Source of the DNA: Bryobacteraceae bacterium
GTDB taxonomy: Bacteria; Acidobacteriota; Terriglobia; Bryobacterales; Bryobacteraceae
Direction of reading: 5' to 3'
Assembly: GCA_025056455.1 (NCBI GenBank)
Contig: JANWVY010000013.1
Span: 1 to 64,000, forward strand
Length of the DNA stretch: 64,000 nt
Shown in pieces: positions 35,595-44,800 of the stretch. The position numbers were made by a program, and so were the translations under genes. Positions within the stretch are counted from its first letter, which is position 1. Every line of letters starts with the position of its first letter. The notes under the pieces were generated by a model, which worked only from the letters and a program-made list of their open reading frames with translations, had not been told where the DNA came from and searched no databases.

Positions 35595-37112
35595 TCACTC
35601 ACCCGTGTTCCACGGATGTTTTTTCGGGGTGGGATGGGGATGGGTGTCGGGAACCAGGAACCCTCCGCTGACCAGCTCCGCGAGTGCATCAGCGAAGGCT
35701 TCTATGGGAGTTTCTGGGGAAAGCGCGCCTTGTTCGACGAAATGACGGTAAACATCAAGACCGGTCATCTTCCCGGCGGGTTTTGGCAAAAGATAAGCAG
35801 CCCAGGGCTCGACCTCCCAGCTGCTGCGATAGGGATGCTTGACGGAAAGCACCTGGCCTTGCATCTCCCAGTCGCCATCGCCGGGCGTATGACGCATAGT
35901 CAGCTCCACGGGGCCCGCCTTTAATTTCGAATGGAGCACCATTTGGCGTGCTTCGCCCTTTGCGCGCAGCGTTTCCCATTGGATGAGCCACTCGAGTTCT
36001 TGCGGGCCAGAATAGGGTCCGTGCTCGCGGCGAGCTGTAAAAACGGTGCGCGGTTCTGCACGCCGTTGGATTACGATCATGCAGGCCAGGAAGCGATAGA
36101 TCCGGGCACGGTCGAAAAACTGTTTCCAGCGCGACAGTTCCTCGGTCCCAGACTGAGAACGCAACAAACTCGTACTGACATAACCCGCTGGATCCAAGGT
36201 TTGGATCACCGCGAGGGCAATGTCAAACTCAGCCTGGTGAGCGCCAAGCCACCGGCGCAGCCGGACCTCCATAGGCCCCTCCTCGCGGTCGGAGCCTAGG
36301 CAACGGCAGTAAAATCTGCCGCCTGGCGCCAGATAGCTGGGAAGTTCTTGAATTAGCCGGCGCGTAATCTGTTCCCCATCCTGCCCGCCGGCGTGAAAGG
36401 TCCAGGTGTGATCCAGAACGGGCACAAAAGGCGGATGGGCAGCAATGCGGTCAAAGGTCAGGTCTCCCGCTGGCTCGTAGAGATCTCCCTGGCGCGCGGT
36501 GAAATTGGAGATTCCATTCAAGCGGCTGCTGAATTGAGCGAAAGCGGTCGAACGCTCTGTAATATCGAAACTATAGGCGTGCTGGGCAAAATTTTTCGCC
36601 GCAATGAGAGCTGCCGCACCCGAGCCTCCGCACACTTCAAGATACCGCTGGCAGGGAAAGAGAGGCAGAAACGGCAGGTAGGTCAGCGCGTTTTTCGTAT
36701 CCGGCGGAAAGACCACATCGTCGGCAAAGCCCTGGTCCCGGTGCTCCGCGGGTAGCCAGTGGTCGGAAATGATGTAAAGCTCAAACATCGGACGAATGCG
36801 AACGCTGCCTTGTAAGCGGCCGTCAGCGCTGGTTTGCAGCAGCCCGAGACGTTCCAAACTCGTTACCCCCTGACTGCCAAACAGGGCCAGCAGATGCTCC
36901 CGTGTGGTCGAGGCGCTTTTGAGAAACAAACCAATGAGTGCTTCCTGCGCGTCGGATTCAGCCGGAAGGTGATTGGGTTTTCCGTACGGGAGGAAAGGAT
37001 TTCGCCCTTCTTCATACCGCTTGCTCACTTCCTCATCCGTAAAGCCGTGATCCAGAAACAATTGACGGACCCGCTGGAATTCTTCATCCGTACCAAACCG
37101 AATGGGAATCAT
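35595..37112 (-). CDS. Class I methyltransferase with PrmC/RsmC-like core
   Basis: A 505-residue protein. Residues about 1-125 form an N-terminal helical region of unknown type; the core (about 130-300) has a SAM-binding loop YLEVCGGSGAAALIAAK, an acidic FDITERS strand end and AHPPFVPV at the position of the NPPY motif of HemK/RsmC-like N6/N2 methyltransferases (here His replaces Asn). The C-terminal 200 residues are unlike known domains, with a winged-helix-like end (TGLDVYRHFVEQGALSPETP). The altered NPPF motif makes the substrate type uncertain. No operon partner. Confidence 0.7.
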   Translation of the reverse strand: MIPIRFGTDEEFQRVRQLFLDHGFTDEEVSKRYEEGRNPFLPYGKPNHLPAESDAQEALIGLFLKSASTTREHLLALFGSQGVTSLERLGLLQTSADGRLQGSVRIRPMFELYIISDHWLPAEHRDQGFADDVVFPPDTKNALTYLPFLPLFPCQRYLEVCGGSGAAALIAAKNFAQHAYSFDITERSTAFAQFSSRLNGISNFTARQGDLYEPAGDLTFDRIAAHPPFVPVLDHTWTFHAGGQDGEQITRRLIQELPSYLAPGGRFYCRCLGSDREEGPMEVRLRRWLGAHQAEFDIALAVIQTLDPAGYVSTSLLRSQSGTEELSRWKQFFDRARIYRFLACMIVIQRRAEPRTVFTARREHGPYSGPQELEWLIQWETLRAKGEARQMVLHSKLKAGPVELTMRHTPGDGDWEMQGQVLSVKHPYRSSWEVEPWAAYLLPKPAGKMTGLDVYRHFVEQGALSPETPIEAFADALAELVSGGFLVPDTHPHPTPKKHPWNTGE

Positions 37113-37189
37113 CGCCAGGTCACCTCCGAGTGATTTTGTTCAGTTGTTTTTTTCCTGTGCTCAGGCAATCCGCTTTGCTCGCCGACTCA

Positions 37190-39274
37190 TTATTTTGCAA
37201 ACAAAAAAATCCCAACCACGATCAGGATCAAAAACAAAACTCCGAAGACGATCAGGGGCCATTTGGGTTGCGGCTTGGCGGCTGGCGCGGGTTTTGGAGC
37301 AGGCGCCGCAGCTGGCGGTTTAAGCGAATCTGCGGGCCGCTGAATTAAACGTGTGTATTCGCTGGGACCTGCTTCGGGACGAGACGCGATGGGCTGTGAC
37401 TCCGGCACAGCAAAGGATTGAGTTGCTGAGGCGAAGGGGGAGGCTGTGAACAGCGGAGGAGGAGCTGGGGGTGGAGCGGAGGCGGCGGGACGGTCGCCCG
37501 GTCCGAACAGCTTCGAGTATTCATCTTGCACGGATGGAGTCGTCGGGCCAGGGTAAGGGCGCTGCGGAATCGCCCCGACTGGGCCTGGTTGAAACGGACT
37601 TGCTGGAGGAGCTGCGAGCGGAGCGCTAGTGGTACCGGGCATTCCGAAAAAAGGTTGTCCAAGGGGCGGAGTCGCCGCTGGAGCGCTCCAGGGATGAGGA
37701 GGCTGAGGCGCGGGCCCAGCAGGTGCGCCGTGTTGGCCGAAGGCGACAGGGGGCGGCGGTAAGGTGGGCTGCCCGAGCGTCGGACCGCCAAAAACCGAGG
37801 CAGGTGGCGAGGCGATCGGAAGCGGCTGCTTGGGCGCGGCTGGAGGAAACCCACCCGGAGCGCTGCTGGGCGCCGGCGTGGTCGCTCCCGGAAATAGAGG
37901 TTCCCCCATCGGAGCGGCTGGAGGACTCTGAAACATGCGCGTAAACTCCCCTGCCGGTTGTGCGGGCGGAGGTTGCGAGCCAGAAACGGAGGACGGGGGT
38001 GCTGCTGGAGTTTGAAAAAGCCTCGTAAATTCGCCCGGCGGAGTGGTGGTGGGGGGGCTAGGGCTGGGGGGACCGGTCAAGGGTGTGCTAGCCGGTGTGG
38101 TTACAGGCGGGACCATCGAAGGCGACGGCGCTGGCGGACAAAAGTTGGAAAACATCCGGGTAAATTCACCCGCTGCTTCTAGTCTCGAAACGGCTGAGGT
38201 TTCCGGTACGGAGTGGCTGGCCGGAGCTCCCGCACCAAAACCGGGCAGTCCGCTTGAGGGAGCAGCCGGCGGAGGCGTGGCAAATAACCTCGTGAATTCC
38301 CCGGCCTCCACTGCGGGTGGTGCAGCCAGCGCTTGAGGCTGGTCAACAGGCGGCGGAGTGGCTGGTGGTGGAGGCAAGTTTGAGCCGGTCGTTTGTGGGT
38401 TTGAACCTGGTGCGACAAACAGTCGGGTGAACTCGCCAGCGTCTGCCGCGGGCGCCAGGGTCTCGGGCGGCGACGGTATCGCGGCTGACTCACCCGCTGC
38501 CAGAGCTGGCAAAGGGGAGCCCGGCGCGCGAAACAAGCGGGTAAACTCACCACCTTCCATTTCGCCTTTTACGCTGTGAGATGCCGGTGCAGGGAACCCC
38601 CCTGCCGCAAGTGGTAAATCCTTCTTCTCGTTAGCAAACTCGCCGCCGACAGGCGGCATGGCTGGAGAGGGTGTGGCTCCCACGGGCTCCGGGGCAGGCG
38701 CGGGGGACTGGAACAATCGCGTAAACTCACCAGGTTGTGTCTCTGGCTGCTGCGGTTGCTGCGGTCTCGCTTGCGCTTGAAGCAAATCTGCGCTAGGGTC
38801 TTTGCCTCGCGGCGCCGGTGGCGGTGCGGCAAACGGCCCCCCTTCGCTCGAAGGCGTGGATGAGACTGGCGGCGTAGACCTTGGCGCTTCTTGCGAAGGT
38901 TGCGCGGGGGGTGGGGACACAGGGATTTTCCAGCGCCCCACTCGGGACAGGGGATCATACGCTGGTTTTGGCGGAGCTGGAGCCGGTTTTTGGGTCGCTA
39001 GCCATTCCCGAAAGTTCTGAAAACCCTCGAGCGGCAGGGTCACCACAAAGGGTGTTCCCAAATGTTCGCCGTACTCGAGCAAACGTGTGCAATCTCTAGG
39101 GCTGAGGCGCTTCACCTCAGCAAACAACTCGAGCGGAGGTTCTGTCTTGCCCGGCAAGCCGACAAAAAGATGAATTTCCACGAACCGGCCGGTTGCGTTT
39201 TCGCGCCCTCGAAACGTTTTGATTCCGTCATCATGAACTGGCTCGAGCAGCTCGTACTTCTCATATAAGCTCAT
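37190..39274 (-). CDS. Proline-rich membrane-anchored protein with GEFTR[L/M]F repeats and degenerate kinase N-lobe
   Basis: Not a family I can name; 694 residues. Residues 5-93 align by eye with the N-lobe of the two kinases encoded nearby (KYELLEP, GRFVEIHLF, LLEYGEHLGTPFVV), but the VAIK lysine is replaced by His, the glycine loop is lost and there is no catalytic loop or C-lobe. Residues 94-670 are Pro/Ala-rich and carry nine copies of one peptide: GEFTRLF or GEFTRMF at 182, 242, 280, 325, 369, 414 and 442, then DEYSKLF at 584 and SEYTRLI at 638. The C-terminal helix (672-692) would anchor it in the membrane with the long arm on the cytoplasmic side. It is divergent from tssK, separated by 446 bases. 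I infer a scaffold of the secretion system. Confidence 0.85.
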   Translation of the reverse strand: MSLYEKYELLEPVHDDGIKTFRGRENATGRFVEIHLFVGLPGKTEPPLELFAEVKRLSPRDCTRLLEYGEHLGTPFVVTLPLEGFQNFREWLATQKPAPAPPKPAYDPLSRVGRWKIPVSPPPAQPSQEAPRSTPPVSSTPSSEGGPFAAPPPAPRGKDPSADLLQAQARPQQPQQPETQPGEFTRLFQSPAPAPEPVGATPSPAMPPVGGEFANEKKDLPLAAGGFPAPASHSVKGEMEGGEFTRLFRAPGSPLPALAAGESAAIPSPPETLAPAADAGEFTRLFVAPGSNPQTTGSNLPPPPATPPPVDQPQALAAPPAVEAGEFTRLFATPPPAAPSSGLPGFGAGAPASHSVPETSAVSRLEAAGEFTRMFSNFCPPAPSPSMVPPVTTPASTPLTGPPSPSPPTTTPPGEFTRLFQTPAAPPSSVSGSQPPPAQPAGEFTRMFQSPPAAPMGEPLFPGATTPAPSSAPGGFPPAAPKQPLPIASPPASVFGGPTLGQPTLPPPPVAFGQHGAPAGPAPQPPHPWSAPAATPPLGQPFFGMPGTTSAPLAAPPASPFQPGPVGAIPQRPYPGPTTPSVQDEYSKLFGPGDRPAASAPPPAPPPLFTASPFASATQSFAVPESQPIASRPEAGPSEYTRLIQRPADSLKPPAAAPAPKPAPAAKPQPKWPLIVFGVLFLILIVVGIFLFAK

Positions 39275-39720
39275 GGCTTGCGCGGTCCCCCTCGGTTTGT
39301 TTCCGCGGAGATTGCATGTTGTTCGGGCAGCAGGCAGAAATCTCTCCGATCAGCGCCTGCGCCGGTTAGCCGCCACCTGATCGATTCAAGAACGGGTTGG
39401 CTCGACTCACTCGAGCGCGGCTATGACCCGACGCCCTCAGTATAACGGCCTCGCCCGGCCTTCGACCCAAAAAAATTTCTCCGAAACGATTTCGGTCGGA
39501 AGATAAACTCTGAATCTTGCCTCTTCATAAACGCGTATCGGCTCGCAAAATCCCCTCGCTCGCGTTTGGAAAAATTGCTGGAGCGGGACGTCTCGCCTAA
39601 CCTGCGGTCCCTGGAAGGCCGGACGCAGCACTCAGCCTTTTGCCTCCAGCGCCAGAGGCCGAACCCCCTGGCTATGTTAGAGTATACTGGCGGCAAGTCG
39701 CAAATTCGCGCCATCCATCT
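39275..39720. other. Divergent intergenic region between the repeat protein and tssK
   Basis: 446 bases without a credible gene. It contains a perfect inverted repeat CCGAAA-CGA-TTTCGG at 39481-39495, a TATACT-like -10 for tssK at 39683-39688 (inside the 8-base palindrome AGTATACT, 33 bases before the ATG), and a TATACT-like box on the other strand near 39440. No good -35 or sigma-54 GG-N10-GC element was found. Frames here are short and unlike proteins. Confidence 0.4.
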
Positions 39721-41079
39721 ATGAAAAACCTTTCCAGGGTTGTGTGGTCGGAGGGGATGTATCTCGGGCCGCACCATTTCCAGGTGCAGAATCGCTATTT
39801 TGAAGACTCGATCCGCTTTGTCACGACGAACCTGTGGTTTGAATCCTACGGCTTAGTTGGACTCCAGCTGGATGCGGATGCACTGCGCAACGGAACGGTG
39901 TCGCTGACGCATGCCCGGGGCATTTTCCCCGATGGTCTGATCTTCCACATGCCAGACTCTGACCCGTTGCCCCCGCCGCGCGCCATCGCCGACATTTTCC
40001 CTCCCACAAGGGACAAGCTACGAGTCATGCTCGCCGTTCCATCCCGCAAGCCAGATGGGGTCAACTGTGTTCCCGTGGAAGACGCTGCCGCGTCGCCTGG
40101 TGTTCGCTTCTGGGCTGAAACCAAAATTCTCTACGATGAGACCACGGGCCGCGACGAAAAGCCCGTCAAGCTAGGCCGTAAAAACATTCGTTTGGCGCTC
40201 GAAACGGAGGTGCGCGAGGATGAAGTTTCGTTTCCCATCGCACGAGTCATGCGCGATGGAGCCGGCGGCTTTCTCTATGATCCCGAATATATTCCTCCGT
40301 GTGTGGATCTGGCCGCCAGCGACCGCTTGATGCTGATGGTCCAGCGGCTGGTTGAAATCCTGGAAGAGAAAAGCGCAGCGCTTTCGGTAGGCAAGAAGGC
40401 GACAGGCAAAAGCTGGGCCGAATTTTCCACTTCCGATATTGCTCGCTTCTGGATGCTACACGCCGTCCATGCCGCACTACCCTGCCTGCGACACCTTCTG
40501 CTGACGCGGCGGGGACATCCCGAAGAACTTTATTCCGAGATGGCTCGTCTCGCCGGTGCGCTTTGTACGTTCGCTCTTGATTCCCATCCGCGATCCATCC
40601 CACTCTACGATCACCTCAACCTGGATGTCTGCTTCCAGACCCTGGACAGCCACATTCGCCGGCATCTGGAGACGATTGTTCCCACCAACTGTATCCCGAT
40701 CCCCCTCCAAAAAGTGGGGGATTACTTCTGGCAGGGTGAGATTCAAGACCAGCGTGTTCTGGACCATGCCCGCTGGGTGTTCGCCATCTACTCCCAAATC
40801 GGGGAAGCGGAGGTGATTCTGCGGACGCCCGCGCTTGTGAAGATCTGCTCCCAGAAATACATCCAGGAACTGGTACGGCGTGCACTCCCCGGCCTAGTGC
40901 TGACCCATCTCAAGATTCCGCCCGCGGCAATTTCTGCACGTGCCGACACGCAATATTTCGGCGTCAGCCGCGCTGGCCCGTGTTGGGAAACGATCGTCTC
41001 GACCAGACAAGTCGGAATTTACGTGCCTGGCGAGTTACCCTCGCCACGCATTGAGCTATTGGTCGTCTTGGAATCATAA
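39721..41079 (+). CDS. tssK: Type VI secretion baseplate subunit TssK
   Basis: A 452-residue TssK, the trimeric baseplate component that links the T6SS baseplate to the TssL-TssM membrane complex. The diagnostic N-terminus VVWSEGMYLGPHHFQVQNRY is intact, followed by the shell domain and, near the C-terminus, the membrane-complex-binding region (RADTQYFGVSRAGPCWETIV ... GIYVPGELPSPRIELLVVLE). I start at the ATG at 39721 (MKNLSRVVW), since the frame upstream is a TTG-initiated non-conserved extension. It is followed after 11 bases by tssL. Other baseplate genes (tssE, F, G) are not in the window. Confidence 0.95.
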   Translation: MKNLSRVVWSEGMYLGPHHFQVQNRYFEDSIRFVTTNLWFESYGLVGLQLDADALRNGTVSLTHARGIFPDGLIFHMPDSDPLPPPRAIADIFPPTRDKLRVMLAVPSRKPDGVNCVPVEDAAASPGVRFWAETKILYDETTGRDEKPVKLGRKNIRLALETEVREDEVSFPIARVMRDGAGGFLYDPEYIPPCVDLAASDRLMLMVQRLVEILEEKSAALSVGKKATGKSWAEFSTSDIARFWMLHAVHAALPCLRHLLLTRRGHPEELYSEMARLAGALCTFALDSHPRSIPLYDHLNLDVCFQTLDSHIRRHLETIVPTNCIPIPLQKVGDYFWQGEIQDQRVLDHARWVFAIYSQIGEAEVILRTPALVKICSQKYIQELVRRALPGLVLTHLKIPPAAISARADTQYFGVSRAGPCWETIVSTRQVGIYVPGELPSPRIELLVVLES

Positions 41080-41090
41080 ACGAGGTTCGC

Positions 41091-41813
41091 ATGTCAACCC
41101 TAGCTGCTCCAAGCAGTGCTACCCCTTCGCGGCAACCGGAAAATTTGGCGCTCGTGTTTCAGGAAATCTTGACTGTGATTGAGCGCATGCGCTCCCACCG
41201 GCAGCCCATTAGCGATGCCGGTGTGTTTCGCCAGCAAGTGCGCGAAGCGCTGAGAGCTGCCGATCAAGAAGCTCGTCGGAGGGGCTACACCGCGGAGGAT
41301 ATTCAGTTAGCCATCTTCGCCGTGGTGGCCTTTTTGGATGAAACTATCCTCAACTTGCGTTTACCCGTGTTTGCAGATTGGACTCGCCAGCCGCTGCAAG
41401 AAGAGCTTTTTGGCCATCACATTGCGGGCGAGGTGTTCTTTCAAAATCTCCAAACCCTGCTGGGCCGGAATGATTCACAGCAGCTGGCCGATCTGCTCGA
41501 GGTCTATCAGCTTTGCCTTCTGCTCGGCTTTGCCGGCCGCTACGCGATCGGAGGACGAGGCGAATTACGCGCCATTATTGAAGCGACGGCGCTCAAAATC
41601 AAACGAATCCGCCAGTCGAACGCAGAAATCTCGCCTCGCTGGCGACTTCCCGCCGAAACATTCAACTTCGCGACGGTTGATGTTTGGGTGAAGAGACTGC
41701 TGTATGGCGCGATTGCGTGTGTGGCCGTTACGGTCCTGCTGTTTGTCATCTATAAGATGTCGCTAGCCAGCGGAATCTCAAGCCTTCGGGAACTCACCGC
41801 ACAAGCTCGGTAG
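41091..41813 (+). CDS. tssL: Type VI secretion membrane-complex protein TssL (DotU/IcmH family)
   Basis: A 240-residue DotU-family protein. The cytoplasmic hook domain spans about residues 15-185 and shows the conserved AVVAFLDETIL and LELFG-like EELFGHHIAGEVFF segments; one membrane helix near the C-terminus (about 203-224, LLYGAIACVAVTVLLFVIYK) leaves a tiny periplasmic tail. There is no OmpA-like peptidoglycan-binding extension, so anchoring to the wall would need another protein. GAGG precedes the ATG; 9 bases separate it from tssM. Confidence 0.93.
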   Translation: MSTLAAPSSATPSRQPENLALVFQEILTVIERMRSHRQPISDAGVFRQQVREALRAADQEARRRGYTAEDIQLAIFAVVAFLDETILNLRLPVFADWTRQPLQEELFGHHIAGEVFFQNLQTLLGRNDSQQLADLLEVYQLCLLLGFAGRYAIGGRGELRAIIEATALKIKRIRQSNAEISPRWRLPAETFNFATVDVWVKRLLYGAIACVAVTVLLFVIYKMSLASGISSLRELTAQAR

Positions 41814-41822
41814 GAGGAGTCC

Positions 41823-44800
41823 ATGCAGCTGTATTGGAGGACCGTAATTGGCTACATCTTCATGATGGTATGCGCGGCCATCGCCACCGAAGTGTATAAG
41901 GTCGGCGGGGAACACTCTCGCACGATTCTTTACTGGCTCGGGCTGCTGGGATTAACTTCGACCGCTTTTCTTTATTTCTTCCAGTCCAAATTTGATCAGT
42001 GGCGCGAGCGGCGAAAACTCGCCAAACAAGGGGGTGCAGCCGCCGATGCTGCCACTGCGGAGGGCTCACCGGGTGCTGCCGCCGAGGGCGCGGGAGACAT
42101 CGACCTGTTGGTCAAAGACGCGGAAGCCAAGCTGCAAGCTTCTCGTCTCGGACCGAAGGCCACCATGAGCGGCTTACCCGTGATCTTCCTGGTGGGCGAT
42201 CAAAATAGTACGAAAACGACCGTCATGGTCCATTCCGGCCTGGAACCAGAACTGCTTGCCGGACAGATCTACCAGCAGGACAACCTCATTGTTCCCACGC
42301 GGTCGGCCAATTTCTGGTTCGCCAAAAAGGCGATCTTTGTCGAAGCGGGCGGTCCGCTTTGGGGTAACGATGCCGCCTGGACGCGACTTCTGAAAAAACT
42401 CGCTCCACCAAAGCTAAAATCCGTCTTCAAAAACGAAGCGGTTGCCCCACGGGCCGCTTTGCTTTGTGTCGATCTTGAGCGTTTCCTCCAGCCGGGCGCC
42501 TCCGACGCGATGGCTGCCGCTGCGCGAGGAGTGCAGGCGCGCTTGCAAGAAATCTCCACCACGTTCGGCATTAACTTCCCCGTCTACGTGCTGTTTACGC
42601 GAGCCGACCGCGTGCCTTTCTTTCTCGACTTCGTCCGCAACCTCTCCAATGAAGAAGCTACCCAGGTTTTCGGCGTAACTCTGCCCATGCGCTCCTCGCA
42701 GGGCGGTGTCTACGCCGAGGAAGAAACTCAGCGCCTGAACCAGATGTTTAATGAGCTCTTCTACTCGTTGTGCGACAAGCGCATTGAGTACTTGCCGCGC
42801 GAAAATGACGCCGAACGCTTGCCAGGTTGCTATGAATTTCCGCGCGAATTTCGAAAATTGCGCGCGAGTTTAGTCCAGTTCCTCGTTGATGTCGGCCGGC
42901 CCAGCCAGCTGTCAACTAGCCCTTTCTTGCGCGGTTTCTACTTCACGGGCGTTCGTCCGGTGATTGTTTACGACGTTGCCCCCAACCCTGTGTTTCAGCG
43001 CCAGCAGCCATCCCCCTTTGACCCCAGCAGTGGCGCCACTCGCATGTTCAAACTCAGCGAGGTGACTGCGCCGCCCGTGGCTGCCCCGCAGCAAAGTGGA
43101 GGGCGTAAAGTTCCGCAATGGGTTTTCTTAAGTCATCTGTTCCATGACGTCATTCTCGAGGACCGAGCGGCTCTCCGCGCCAGTGAAGCAAGTACGAAAA
43201 CCAGCGGGATGCAGCGCGCTTTACTCGCCCTTGCTTCCCTGCTTGCTCTCTTTTGGTCTCTCGGCATGACCATTTCCTACTTCAACAACCGCGCTCTCGA
43301 AAAACGCATTCTCGAGGAAGCGCGCCAGCTCAACGCCGTCCGGCTGGCTGCAAATTCGCTTCCCTCTGAGAGCGATCTAAAGCGACTCGCGGACCTGCGC
43401 GTGGAGCTCCAGAAACTAGGCCAGTGGCAACGGCAAGGTCGCCCGTTTTTTTACGGTTTTGGGCTTTATGTGGGAGACTCCCTGTACCCGCTTGCTCGGA
43501 AGGCTTATTACAACGGATTTGAACGTCTGCTGTTTGAGGAAACCCAACAGCGGCGCATGCTCACGACGTTGCAAGGCCTCCAACCGGGGCCCGATCAAGC
43601 CCAGGACAAGTGTGGCTATGTTTACGACACACTGCGCGCCTATCTGATTACGACTTCCCAATGGCGCCGTGTCGCCCCGCAGGCTGAGCAAGATCGACTG
43701 CGCAGCCTTCTCCAGGCACGTTGGACCGAGGGAAGAGAACAAGAGATTGGCGAATCACGCGCCAAAGCCGCGCTCGATGAATTTACTTTCTACTCAAGCG
43801 ACCTGAGCCGCGGCAATCCCTATTCGGAGACAGAAGATGGGCGCGGCGTCCACCAAGCGCGCCTATTCATGTCCCAGTGCTCGGGTTTAGAAGCCATCTA
43901 CAACCGTTTGATCGGCGAGGCCAGCGCCGCTAACCCTACCGTGAACTACAACGCCAAATTCCCTTGGACTAGCGCCGTGGTGCGCAACAATGTCGATATT
44001 CGCGGAGCGTTTTCAAAATCGGGCTGGGACTGGATGCGAAAACGTCTCGCGAAAGCCGATGACTTGGCTGGCGAGGAGTGGGTGCTCGGACCAATCGAAA
44101 AGTATCCCCGTTCGGCCGTCAATGCCGCCACCCTCGTTTCGGACCTGTGGACTCGCTACTCAACAGATTTCATCCAGCGCTGGCGCGACTACTTCAACAA
44201 GCATACGCTTGTGCTGGGGTACAGCTCTCCGAGTGATGCTGCTGCGAAGCTCAAAATTCACTCCGATACCCGGGCGCCAGTCCTCTATCTGATCGGCCTG
44301 GCGAGCCAGAACACTGCCGTTGAGCCATCGAATGAAAAGTACGCCGCTAAGGTTCGAGAGGCCTTCTATTGGGCTCATACCATTGTTCCGCCCGGGAATG
44401 ATTTCCTGCTTCCCAACAACCGACCCTACGTGACTGGCTTGCAAGGTTTACAGATTGCGGTCGAAGCGGCTGCAGCGAAACCCGATGACGCCATGCTCGT
44501 TCAGGCCACCGAAACCAAAAAATTGGAGGCCTTAGCCATGGTGGGACAAGTGGCCACCTTCAGCCGCGCCGATCTCGAGGGCAAACTGGATGCCTCCATT
44601 CGCGAACACATGGAGCGGCCAATCCGCGCCTTGAGGATCGAACCACCGAGCCCGCTGCGTAGCGCCAATGCCGCCGCCGGCGAAATGTGTAAACAGTTCA
44701 ACGTCATTACCAATAAGTTCCCCTTCAACCCGAGGGTGAAGCCCGAAGTGACGGTTGCTGAGCTAAACGACTTGCTCCAGCCGCCGAGCGGAAAATTCTG

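Noticed and set aside
37190-39274. Repeat protein as a TonB or ice-nucleation-like Pro-rich protein
   Set aside because: No TonB C-terminal domain; the membrane helix is at the C-terminus and the repeats have no beta-solenoid periodicity.
39421-39777. 118-residue minus-strand frame before tssK
   Set aside because: Overlaps the tssK start, has Arg/Ser-rich non-protein-like composition and no start site signal.
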